64,000 nucleotides of DNA from contig NC_083339.1 in NCBI RefSeq assembly GCF_019175385.1, positions 26,069,637 to 26,133,636 on the forward strand, in the 5' to 3' direction. The position numbers were made by a program, and so were the translations under genes. The notes beneath the pieces are model-generated. The model had not been told where the DNA came from and ran no database searches. It worked only from the letters and a program-made list of their open reading frames with translations. Of this stretch, positions 34,241 to 45,445 are shown one piece after another. The stretch's first letter is position 1; each line of letters begins with the position of its first letter. This stretch comes from Lycium barbarum (taxonomy: Eukaryota > Streptophyta > Magnoliopsida > Solanales > Solanaceae).

Positions 34241-37200
34241 TGTAATGACTCGTCCGGTCGTTATTTAATATTCCGCGAACCCATGCCTAATCTAGGTCTA
34301 GGATCGTAAATAATAAGCTCTATGGTGTGATTTAAGGGTTAAAAGTGGGAAAAATTAATTTCAGAAAGAATTAGAAAACTGTGGGCCAGGGAAGGATGCG
34401 GGACGCTATAGCGGTCAAGGAACCTCCAGAGCGGCACCGCTATAGCGGAATTTCGACCGCCGTAGCAATCCATGCGGAACAGTGACCACGTTTTTGGTCA
34501 CTTAGTTTATTTTTCTCTCCTTTTTTCAGTAAAAGACTGCCAAAAGCTGCTCCTAGGGTTCCATATGAAAGAAAACCCTTGATACCAAGAAAAAGAGACC
34601 TTTCTAATTTCCTCCCCACCATTCCCTACGACTATTACCTCTCGTGGATTCAGATGAAAGCTAGGAAGATAAGTTATTCATGGAGATTCAATTAGTTGTT
34701 CGTCAACGAGGTAGGTTATGCTTTACTTGAGTTAGACTTTGATTAACGAATCGTATATACTTTTAGAGTTGACTGGGGACTGCATGAATAGGTCTTCGGA
34801 CATGGAGTTGGTTTGGACATATTTTGTAATGTAATTAAAATTATGTGTAAACAGTAGCTAAGTTAACAATGAATAGTTATTAATGGCTGCTATTATCGCT
34901 GAGGGGTACTTTGTGTTAATTTATGCATCCCTAGGAGTGGGTGATTTCCGTCTTTATTTTCGGTTGTATTGAAATATTCACATGGCCATCTTACTTGTAA
35001 ATAAGAAATTTGTATTGAGAGGACCGAGTAAGTCGGATTAGCATAACGCCCATCAAGGCATGATTCATGACTTGTTTGATTTATTGTATCATCGCATTGC
35101 GTTGCATGGATTCTGAGAAAATACATGTAGCAGAAAAGGCTGAGTATGAGCAATGGCGTTATCTGGTCTTTTGGCCGTTGAGTTTGATACGAGTATTCTA
35201 TATGATATGGATCCGCGTCCAAGTTTCTTTCCAGAGCGGAGGATTTATGGCTGGGGTTCGAGGAGTGGATTCGGAACGAGTAGTACATGGACACCATGGT
35301 TCCCCTGCAGGTCATGACTACTGAGCAATGACATCAGTTAGCATGTATGTATAGTGTGTTTGGGCCCTTGCATCGCATTTTGCATTGCACTACATTTCAT
35401 ATTTCTATGTTATACACGTGTGTACCACCGTTGTTGGTATTGCTTATTTATCTTTAAGATTTCATTGAGGTTGTGTGTAGAGGGGTGGCTAATATAAGAT
35501 AAAGGTTGTAGCGGAATTCAGATAGTGAACCATTCGCTAGATGCATCGTATTGTAGTAAGTAAATTGAGTAGGTGGACTTTACGGACAAAAAAGGTAGAA
35601 GCTAAAGGATATGAGGAGCATGGAGACAAGAGTTAATAGGTTAAATGAAAGGAAGAGAACGGTTGTGATTAAGTAGAACACCTATAATTCTTGGAAATAA
35701 AATAAGCGAGCATGTTGAGAGAGGAAAGGTAAATGGTGAGGGTGTAATAATCTAAGTTATGAGAATCTTGAGGTTCATTGACTTATCTGCTTATCTTATT
35801 GACTTTATATTGTATTGCGTAAACTAATCTTAGTCGACCTATGATGCTTACCAGTACGTGTAGTGTACTGATACTACTCTTGCTACGCCCTTCCTGGGTG
35901 TAGATATGTTGCAAGTTTTAGTTGAAGTTTCGTCGTGTGGATTTATCAGGCATTCTTCTACAGCCTCGCTCATCTCACTCCAGGCAGAGGCTGTGTCATT
36001 TATTTTGTCTTCTTGTATTACAGGAGCTCTTGTACCTGTCTAGACGAGATTCCAGGAATTGCTTTTCAGTTTTATTGTATTTCAAAACAGAGTCTGTACG
36101 AAGCTTTTACTTTAAAATTTTTATTTTGAAAAGATTGTTGTCGCAACTGTTAAATGTTGGGTTAGTTGGTAAGGGCTCACCTACTGATACGCTCAAATTA
36201 CACCTATTAGTGGCGTAAAGCGGACGTTGTCAAATATAGTAACCCAAACAAGGTTGGGGTCGACTCCTACAGGGAATATGGAAGGGTACTGATTGTATGC
36301 GATATTAGTCTTTAAAGGCTTTAATCCTATTCCGAATAGTTTGAAATATTTGTTGTGTAATGTAAACAAATACTTTGACTTGAATTGTAATTAATGCGAG
36401 AGAGACAGACTAGGGTTGTGTTCCCAGCTTTGTTAGATATTATGCTTTAGGTTTCAATGTGATATATACTTCTAATAGTTTTTCTAAAGGTATGCACTCG
36501 ATCTCTTAAGGACTTCCTAATGTTTCCCAACAGTTAGGCCGTATTTCCTCTTTATGATTTTTCCAAATATGAAAGAGTTGAAATCCAAGAGTGACCAATA
36601 ATGTCAATTAGACTTGCTCTTATTCCTAAGTTAGTCTATTAAACGAGGGTTAACGCCCCGAGTTATCGTTATTCAATCTTACCAATGCTAATTCTCTTTT
36701 CTAAGAAAAGTTAGTATAATGGCTTAGGCTAATGCTTGCAATCATTACCCAACGCTAAAACACAAACATTGAATAAATACCAACAACCATTATGCATATA
36801 TCAATAGTAGAAACTCATTCATATAATACCCATCATGGGGTCCACAACCTTAGAACTAAAATTAGTTACTCATCCTTTTGTTCAACAAAGAAAGCTTAAA
36901 AAGTAACATAATGTACTTACAATAGTAATACAATGTGGAATGAGGGTGAAGTTGATGCCTTAAATGCCCCAACAACTTCACAAATATCAAAGGCTTAAAG
37001 TTAATGCTCTCAAGATGCTGAATAAATGCTAAAAAAAACCTAAAGTATTTATAGGGCCAAAAATCGCACCAAGTTCTGGACAAAAACACCCTTCGCGGCA
37101 TCGTTACGGATCATAACACGGGTTACGGTTCGTCCTTCGGTTCTATCCTTTGTCAGCTTGCTATTACGTCAACCGTTACGACTTCTTTCGACGGACCGTA

Positions 37201-37704
37201 ACACAGATTACGGTCTGAATCTTCCATTGGATCATGGCTTCAGTCTTCAGTGGCCAATGCGTTACGCCATGACGTTACACCCCGTAACCTGTGTTACCGT
37301 CCTTTTGGTTGTAACATTTGACAATACTTAGGCTTTTTACTGGAATTTCCCTTCAGATTACGGTACACGTTACGGCCCGTAACACAAGTTACGGACAGTC
37401 CTTTTGAGCCGGCATGTATTTGGATCTTCTTCTCAGGTTACAGATCACGTTACGGTCCGTAACTCGAGTTACAAACCGTCCTTTTGCTCCAAGTTGTCCA
37501 TTTTTCAGCAATTCTCATCATTTTCATTCCTTAGTCAACCAACCCTACAAAACATCAAAATAACATAAGAAACGATGTAAAACACTTAAAAGCAAGGAAC
37601 ACTTCTAGTGAAAAGACATCAAATGTGTCGAGTTTCACGGCACATCACCTACTAGGGTAGTAATATGGTAGGTGCCTGCACGACCCGTGGGTTGGGTCGT
37701 GACA
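34241..37704 (+). repeat. 3' LTR, split by a solo LTR
   Basis: TGTAATGACTCGTCCGGTC to GGGTCGTGACA. Removing 36185-37652 leaves about 2.0 kb that matches 28826-30761 throughout. It carries CCGCTATAGCGG at 34437-34448 and a degenerate copy at 34403. Frames at 34893-35324 and 35922-36218 are LTR sequence. Confidence 0.88.
36185..37647 (-). mobile_element. Solo LTR with perfect 5-bp target duplication
   Basis: 1463 bp, TGATACGC..GCACATCA, flanked by CCTAC on both sides (36180-36184, 37648-37652). Same family as the LTR at 7280-8655; by that comparison its transcription runs on the minus strand. Minus-strand TATA box CTATAAATAC near 37053-37043; upstream of it a dense set of GTTACGG / CCGTAAC inverted half-sites (37085-37480). 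No coding sequence. Formed by recombination between two LTRs of a full element. Confidence 0.93.
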
Positions 37705-38378
37705 TTAACCCAACCAACAAATCATGATTTAGAAGCCTAGAACGAATATTCGTTATACCCATTTTTAATCTTCCATTACTTAATGAACTTACAGTCCATC
37801 ACCGCTTTTGCGACGAGATGTCCGTTCCAGCAGCACCGCCCCTGCGGTCATGCCCAAATGGCACCGACCGCTTCAGCTGCAGGGTGACCGCTCCAGCGGT
37901 ATTGCTGCCGCGGTGCTGGTGCCGCTAAAGCGGGCACCAGACACCAGATTTCACCCAAGTTTTCACTCTTCGATCCGATTTTTTGACTAATTCTCGAGGC
38001 TATCTGCTTACATACCACATACATAGACACCCATAAAAACACGCTACGAACGCGTTCGTGGCCTCAAAATTTCCAACGGAGATCTATTTGATCAAGTCAA
38101 CCCCCGATATCTCAATTCCAACTTCCCAACCAAAGTCCCAAAATGCATCCGAGTGCATTGGGAAACGAACCAAATATAGACACAAGTTCTAAAGGACCAT
38201 CTGGACCTCTCGAAAGTGACGTATTTTCGAAAATATTTGTTTGCCTAAAAGTCAACCTTCAGTCAACTCTTTTTCGGTTAAAGCCAATTTTTCCCAAAAA
38301 GTCAGCAAAATCAATCCCGAACACCTCAGAAAGCATGTCAACAGTCCCCTCAGGTCAAAAGTGAGCTAACCAATCTCT
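37705..38378 (-). repeat. Reverse Ty3 LTR fragment (U3 part)
   Basis: It includes the reverse of a block also found at 11280-11400 ('aacagtcccctcaggtcaaaa', 'ttgcctaaaagtca'), typical of the 5' third of these LTRs, and a CCGC-N4-GCGG cluster (37888-37899, 37922-37933). It may be the remnant 3' LTR of the minus-strand element to its right, but does not clearly match that element's 5' LTR. Confidence 0.6.
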
Positions 38379-39581
38379 CACATCACTAAATCGAGTACCC
38401 ATGTTACCTCACCTCCAGTCTTACGAACCTTAATCTCCTGAACCCAATAGCAAGATGTGTCATTGTAATCCTTCAATTCTCGTATTTCATTTCAATTCAC
38501 TTTTATCACTATCGAGCAACAAACGCTCAAATCCACTCGATCCTCTAAACTAATCATCCATTTTAAGCCCGACAAACCACACAACAATATCCATACTTCT
38601 CCTCAAATCTAAGGGAAACAACTAGTAATTCCTCAAGTCATTAACTCATCGTATTCGCCCATAATTGAAGTCATTTCCATTAGTAGATTACTAACTTCTC
38701 AGAAGTCTACAACCCAGTCTATTTACCGATCAACGATGTGCCCATAGCATTCACTTAATAACCGAGTAGTCTTTTAACATAAACGAGCCTATATCAAGAA
38801 TAGATTTTTGCACCAGTCGCATCCTTATTCTGACATCCGTGTCAGATACCAATTTTTCCTTTCCCAATCTCACGAAAAGTACTCCTGTCCAAGATATTTT
38901 GAGAAGTCTTACTTCGCTACACATTTGTACAAAAGCTTCCTTCATGTCCTTATTGTCAATTTCCTTTCTTTATTACACGTGATCACAATACCACATTCGA
39001 TGTCATCACCGAACTTACACTTGTGCTCACATACCGAAGTCTAATACTCTACCGTTGCTGAATCGTCGACCTGCCATTGGTTCACCAGTGTCACGCACAC
39101 CATCATAAAGCCCTAACGAAGCTGAAGTCAACTGATCATATCACCGATCTCCCCACCAATGAAACATGGAGATCATGTAACCTTCTAAACTATCTTTCCT
39201 ATTTCTCACGAACCCCCATAATAAACGAGTCTAATCGCGACTCCACACAATTGAATCCTTAGGCCATAACTAGTGATCGAACTGGATCACGCGTCCGAAT
39301 CAGGATAACACATCTCGTACCATACCACGACACGTCATAGATCAACCATTTGCATAAGAATTAAGCGATTGTTCATCACCCGAGGATGATCAGGATAAGA
39401 GAGTTCAGATACCAATTGGAATAGACTAGATACCAATTGGAATAAAGTCGCACGAGGGAATGAAAGAATTTGAAGTTTTTTAAATGTCTTATAGCCTCTC
39501 GTAGAAAAGTATGGAGCTTATTGTACCGATCCACAAGACTCTACTAGACATGCTCTTTTATTATAGAGCGGGTAACCTAGG
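38379..39581 (-). pseudogene. Interior of a minus-strand Ty3 element, decayed
   Basis: Directly downstream (minus) of the PBS is a leader like that at 6063-6250 ('gagcatgtctagtagagtctt' and 'ttccaattggtatct' repeats). Beyond about 39300 on the minus strand, translations in all frames are full of stops and no gag domain could be assigned. Frames at 38808-39044 and 39077-39262 have no family resemblance. Confidence 0.55.
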
Positions 39582-39593
39582 GCTCTGATATCA
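39582..39593 (-). other. Primer binding site, one mismatch
   Basis: Minus strand reads TGATATCAGAGC in place of TGGTATCAGAGC, three bases from the LTR end at 39597. Orients the element on the minus strand. Confidence 0.88.
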
Positions 39594-39596
39594 ACT

Positions 39597-42500
39597 TGTC
39601 ACGACCCAATTTTACTAAGTCGTGTGGGCACCTACCTTTCCCACCTCGGTAGGGGAACCTTTAACTCAGCATTCACAAATAATAGAAAATAGCGGAAGAA
39701 TTAAAATCACGAAAGTCTCATAATTATAATATAAATAAGAAAATGCGGAAGTAAATGAAATCCGCCCCAGTATCTGGTCTGGTCATACAAGAGCATCTAA
39801 CTAAAATCTACAAGTCTGGAATATCAATAATACATCAAGTCCTAATATGTCTCAAAATAGGAAATAAGACATAAATGAGAAGAATCTTCAAGGGCGGCGG
39901 ACGTCTCGTGCTCACCATGTAGACTCTAAGAAAATCTCGAAACGACTTTCAGCCACGAGAAACAGAAGTAGATCCATCCTAGAATTCTGCATTCATAAAA
40001 GAATGCAGCAAGTGCAGGACAGTACAAAACCACAGTACTACTAGGTATCATCGGCTGACAAAATATAGCTAACATAATTCAGACAATAAAGCAAATAGGC
40101 AGATAAATCAACAAGTATAAGCCAAAGACAATCAGAACCAAGCACACGTCAAAGTAAAGCATCTAATCCCAAATGTGCCAAGTCTCAGTATGTCCAATCC
40201 GAAACCAATATCACAAGTAACACACCAAATCATCTCAATTTAAGTCATGATGCAATGTCATGCAAATGCTGTGCACATATGTACTCCGAATGGAAGTATC
40301 GACGTCTCGGTAGCATAACCCATGGGGGACCCGCGAAGCCCATGTACTATGTCGCTCCGTATCACACAACATAGAGACGACCTTTCCACCTTTCGCGTCT
40401 GCCGACCATCCCGCATCACACAGCATAGAATGGTCGCGCAATTAGCATAAAACCTCTAAAGTATTTCAAAACAACATAGGCCACATCGTCACCGCCCTGT
40501 CAAATGTGCCTTATAGCTATTTATATGTATATGTATATGCAAGATGAGTACTCAATATATGATTCAAATATACAGATGACAACAACAAGATCTCTTATCA
40601 CACTCATTCTGCCCCGGTACATGACCTCGGATCACGGACTCTTACATCACACCATCCAGGATTTCGGGACAACCATCGGATATCGGACTACTTGCATCAC
40701 TCTCATGCAAACTGAGCTCAGCTTATCACAGTGTTTCATCAAGTACCAACAGTGTCTCAATAGTATATCATGAATAATGAGAATAAGTGAAATGCATGTG
40801 TCAACATCAAGAATCAGCTCAATATCACAAGTACCAACATGGGTACGCCAACAATATAATCAATGTCACAAGTACCAACATAGGTACGCCAACAATATCA
40901 TCAACAACTATACGGATCATAGGAAAATCTATCACTACACCAAAAGAGGCTTTTAGTGGCAATATATTTTCCTTTTAGTGGCAATAGTTATTGCCACAAA
41001 AACATTTACCAGCAATTGATTAATGCCATTAGATCTAAGGTCGCTAAAGCCTTTAGCGGCATTTATTATTAGGGCTAAAGTTTGGTATTACCGGTAATAA
41101 TTGATTCTAGAATATAATTAGCGGCAATTAAGTTATTGCCGCAAATTAATTGTCGCTAAAAGCGTATTTTGTTGTAGTGTATGCTCGTATCAACGTCAAA
41201 AGTAAAGTACCATCTTATCGTAATCAAGATGTAACAACAGTTCCCTGATATCTATTAACGACACGTGGCATCAAGCCAACACAACAGATCAATCAAGTCA
41301 CACACAACGGGGTGGCTAGCCCCAATCACGCAACAGGGCCCAACCTAAGACAATATCCAACCTAACTTCATACCCAAAGGTTTATATGCTTTCTCTGATG
41401 ATATAATCTAAATATATGTTTCGCTATACGAAGTCTCACCAAGGGTAAGCCATAACCTACCTGGATGGTCGAACCGCAACACCAACAAATCAATCTTTTG
41501 CCTTGCCCTTCCGCTAATCCTCAAAACCAAATAATTATAGGCTATTAGAAATCTAGATTAGAAATCATGAAGAACGATATTAATATTGCTATCAATCAAT
41601 TTGGGAAAAAAACAAACCCTAGAATTTAGGGAAATGGGCCCACAAGGTCAAAACGGGAATATCGGGGGTAAATTATCCGATTAAACACTAGGTGATCAAA
41701 ACCCATCAACTAATTGCTAAATAAACTTAAGGATTCATTCAATTTCGAAATCCAACCAAAACCTCCAATTTTGGGTATAAACCCTAACCCGTAAATTCAA
41801 GAATTCAACACTAATAATGGAGGGTATATAATTATCAACCTTAGATACATCAAAATCTAGCATAAACCCAATCAATTTCATCATTTAAAGAAACTTAGGA
41901 AGTTAACAAATTTTATGAAATTCTCAAGAAAGACCCGTTAACCTTCTTCATGAAAGACCCCAATTTCCTACTTTAGAAATCATGGATTAAAGCTTAAACC
42001 AAGGGAATGAATCAAACGAAAATACTTAGATTATGGTTTAGACCTTACCCCATGGAAGAAACTTGAAGAACATCCTTGAATTCTCCCAAACCCAAACTTT
42101 CAAGATGAGAAAAACTCCAACAACATTAATAGCCAAATATGCCCAGCTATTCTGTCTCGTTTCTTATGCCAAAAGATCTCGAAACTCACTTTTGATGCCT
42201 CCAATGGATTCCTTGTGAAATTCCAGCCAATTTAGGCTTTTGAATCACTCTATTTGACCTTATAATGAAGGAGATATGGAAGTTTTTATATTTGAAATAG
42301 TGCAAATTTTTAAATACGAATTCAGTCGCATTTTCGTAATTAATCTGAAAAATCTGGCAATCCAATTCTTGGTAAAATGACCATAAATCCCTCATACAAT
42401 GTCAAAACTTGATGATTTCTGTTGCTGTTGTTCCAAAATTACGATATGGATATAATGGTTTGGTCAAAACACGAATCAAAGACCGTTTGCTCAATATGGT

Positions 42501-43031
42501 ACCCTTTATGCTCAAATTGACGTCGAAATAAAAAACAACCACCATACAACTCAAACTTATCCAAAACTCATCGGAATCTAACCAAACCTTGTGGACATGT
42601 CCAAAATCATCATACAAACTTATTGAAACTTCCAAAACATCGACACGGGATCATCTTGACCCGATGTTGATTGTGGTCAACTCCAATTCTAACTTAACTA
42701 GTTTCTTAACTAATGACCCAAATCACGCCCGAACCCTCCGGGAACCAAACCAATGATACCACTAAGTCATAAATCACCCTCCCCCCCTTCCCAACCTAAT
42801 GGAACTGTCAGAATTTGATTACGGGGGCACGTTTACCCAAAAGTCAACTACGAATCAAACGGTATTTCGCTTTAAGACCAAATTTTCTAAAAGTCATTCC
42901 AGAACCCAAAATGAGGCCTAGGGAACTGGGCCACCGATCCCCGCAGGTCAAAATAGTACTAACAAGGCTCGGGGACGAGTCAACGGGGCAAAAATGGTAA
43001 AAACGCAATAACGACCAAACGGGTCGTTACA
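39597..43031 (-). repeat. 5' LTR of the minus-strand Ty3 element
   Basis: Reverse orientation, TGTCACGACCC (39597) to GGGTCGTTACA (43031), about 3.2 kb after removing a MITE. Related in its end region to the LTRs at 11224, 21690 and 63337. It contains the phrase 'ggccacatcgtcaccgccctgtcaaatgtgcc' (40480-40512), whose forward relative makes the hairpin at 62307. No gene; frames at 40235-40978, 42186-42635 and 42980-43222 are LTR sequence. Confidence 0.85.
40933..41179. mobile_element. CACTA-type MITE, 247 bp
   Basis: Ends CACTACACCAAAAGAGGC and, in reverse complement, CACTACAACAAAATACGC: terminal inverted repeats starting CACTA, as in En/Spm transposons. The 3-bp target duplication TAT is on both sides (40930-40932, 41180-41182). 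Subterminal copies of TTTAGTGGCAATA / TTAGCGGCA / TTGCCGC in both directions look like transposase-binding repeats. No coding sequence, so it must be moved in trans. Confidence 0.9.
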
Positions 43032-45445
43032 TTATATGACCACTGTCCAACAATCATTAAATGGGAAGATAATGTTCGGCAAAATGGAAGAATGTTTAGA
43101 TATTTTAACATGTGGAGTTTTGCACCAGACTTTAAAGATAGAGTGGCAGCTGAATGGAGAACAAACAAAAGAGGAACGAAAATGTATGAACTAGTGGGGA
43201 AAATGAACAATCTCAAGGGCACACTAAAACAGATGAATAAGGAGAAATTTACTGAAGTGGAAAAGAGGGCAGACCAAGAAATGGAGATGTTGTTCCAATG
43301 TCAGCATCAACTGTAGGGAGATCCAACAAATATGGCACTAATTGCAGAAGAAATTAAGAGGAGCAAAGCATGTCTAACTTCGAATAAAGCTAGAGAGAAA
43401 TTCATGGGACAAAAAAGTAAAGTGCAGTGGATCACACAAGGAGACCTAAATACAAAATTCTTCCATAGCATGATGAAGATCAGAAAAAGTACTAACAACA
43501 TATTTTCTATAGAGGATACACAGAGACGAACCATCACAGAACCACAATGGATAGCAGATGCGTTTATTAGGTATTATGAGGCATTTCTAGGCACGAAAAA
43601 GGAGGATAGAACTCATGTGTGTAGTGACTTAGTTAGAATGGAACGTATACTAACAGAGGAACAGAGGACAAGCTTGACAGCACAAGTCACAAAACAAGAA
43701 GTGAAGGCACCTTTGTAGGGGATAGCTGGAGAAAATTCTCCAGGTTCGGATGGTTATGGAAGTCAGTTCTTCAAGCATAGCTGGAACACTGTGGGTCAGG
43801 ATCTGGTAGGAGCAGTGCTAGAATTCTTCAGGAATGGAAAATTACTAAGAATAATGAACAACATAGTGATCACTTTGATTCCAAAAAGTAACCATGCAAC
43901 TAAAGTGGAAGAATATAGGCCCATCTCTTGTTGCAACACAGTGTATAAGATGATCTCCTAAGTGATGTGCACCAGACTCAAGCTAGTATTACCAACAATG
44001 ATCTCAGAGAATCAAAGTGCTTTTATGTCAGGTAGATCCATTATGCAAAATATTCTGATATGTTAGGACTTGTTAAGGTTATATAAGAGGAAACAATCTA
44101 CTAAGAGTTGCCTTATAAAAATTGATCTTAAGAAGGCATATGACTGAGTAGAGTGGGAATTGGCAGTTGAGATGTCCATGCATTGAATTTTCCCCACAGA
44201 TTTATCAAATGGATAGAGGAGTGTATTACCACTACACAGTATAGCATAGCACTGAATGAAGGGGTGTATGGAAAAATTCAAGGGAAGAGAGGACCCAGGC
44301 AGGGGGACCTATATCCCCCCCCCCCCCCCCCCCCCCCTCTTACTATTTGTCATATGCATGGAATATTTTACCAGAATCCTCAACCAGGTGGCACAAATGA
44401 CAGGATTTGAATATCATACAAACTGCAAAGGGATAAAGCTCAACCATCTGTGCTTTGGAGATGATATGCTGCTTTCTGCAAAGGAACTTACCAGTCAGTA
44501 ATATTGATTCTTAGGGGATTACAAACATTTACAAATGCTTCTGGGCTGAGTACAAATACAGGGAAGTTGAATATCTTTTCAGCTAATATGGATACCCAGC
44601 ACTTAGTAGATCTTTATGAGATCACTGGATACCAGAAAAGGCACATTGCCACTCAGGTATCAAAGGGTTCCAATCCCTTCTAGGAAACTATTTGCACTGG
44701 ATTGTGAAATGTTAGTAGACAAGATGGTAGCAAGGGTGACTGCATGGAGGTCTAGACATCTCTCATATGCGGGAAGAGTGCAGTTGATTAATGCTGTGCT
44801 CTTACATATCCACTCTTATTGGGCTTCAATATTTATCCTACCTAGTTTGGTGATGAAGAAGATCATAGCAATATGTAGGAACTTCCTCTCGGATGGAAAG
44901 GCAACCACGAACAAAACTCCTTTGATTGCTTGGGATTTGGTATGCAGGCCTAAAAAGGAAGGGGTTTGGGGGTGCTGGATTGTTTTTAGTGGAATGAGGC
45001 AGCAGTGGCAAAACATGTTTGGAATATAGCACAAAAGGCAGACAACTTATGGGTTAAATGGGTCAATCATATATACATAAAGAATGCAAATTGGTGGCAG
45101 TACCAACCACCAGTAGATTTTTCATGGTACTGGAAGAAAATTAGTTCTATCGAAGAGAAATTCAAAGGTGGATATATGGGAAATGGGTGGCTTACTCAGA
45201 ATGGCAGGTACTCTATTCAAAGTGGGTACAAATGGAGAAGGGGAGAGCAGGAAAACCGGCTTTGGGAGAGGTGGGTATGGAATCACATAAACATCCCAAA
45301 ACAAAGTTTTATATGTTAGTTGGTGGGTCATAGCAGGGTCCTCACTAGAGCAAGGATACTACAAATGAGGATGTGCCAAAACAGTAACTATGCCATATGT
45401 GATGACCATGAGGAGACAGTGGAGCACCTATTTTTCCAATGCTTA
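43032..45445 (+). pseudogene. L1-type LINE ORF2: endonuclease end, RT, part of zf-RVT
   Basis: Starts within the endonuclease C-terminus (DHCPTIIKWEDN), so the 5' part is missing where the LTR ends at 43031. A linker (MFRYFNMWSFAPDFKDRVAA) and KVQWITQGDLNTKFFHSM follow. RT motifs: SPGSDGYGSQFFK, VITLIPKSN, EEYRPISCCN, ENQSAFMSGRSI, SCLIKIDLKKAYD, RGPRQGDL, and the catalytic box as FGDDMLLSA. KQSFIC and, past a stop, DDHEETVEHLFFQC belong to the C-terminal zinc-type domain. Many stops and frameshifts, and a 23-base C run inside the RT. ORF2 would perform target-primed reverse transcription; this copy is dead. Confidence 0.93.
44315..44337 (+). repeat. Poly(C) tract, 23 bases
   Basis: An uninterrupted C run inside the LINE RT, directly after GDL(Y) and before LLFVICMEYF, where related LINEs read a short Pro-Leu-Ser-Pro stretch. 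It would encode polyproline and shifts the reading frame. Confidence 0.92.

Larger units (their letters stand above)
28826..37704 (+). mobile_element. LTR element without gag-pol, enclosing an antisense gene
   Basis: Two LTRs of one family (28826-30761 and 34241-37704) bracket 3.5 kb that starts with a PBS and a Ty3-type leader but has no forward gag, RT or integrase. The interior instead holds a gag-like gene on the opposite strand, with its own promoter-like upstream region. The 5' LTR lacks about 45-50 bases at its start compared with the 3' LTR, so no target duplication can be read. The 3' LTR is lengthened by a later solo LTR. Probably a non-autonomous derivative formed by replacement of the interior. 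Confidence 0.8.

Noticed and set aside
28826..37704. Target duplication for the LTR pair
   Set aside because: The start of the 5' LTR is missing about 45-50 bases, so flanks cannot be compared.
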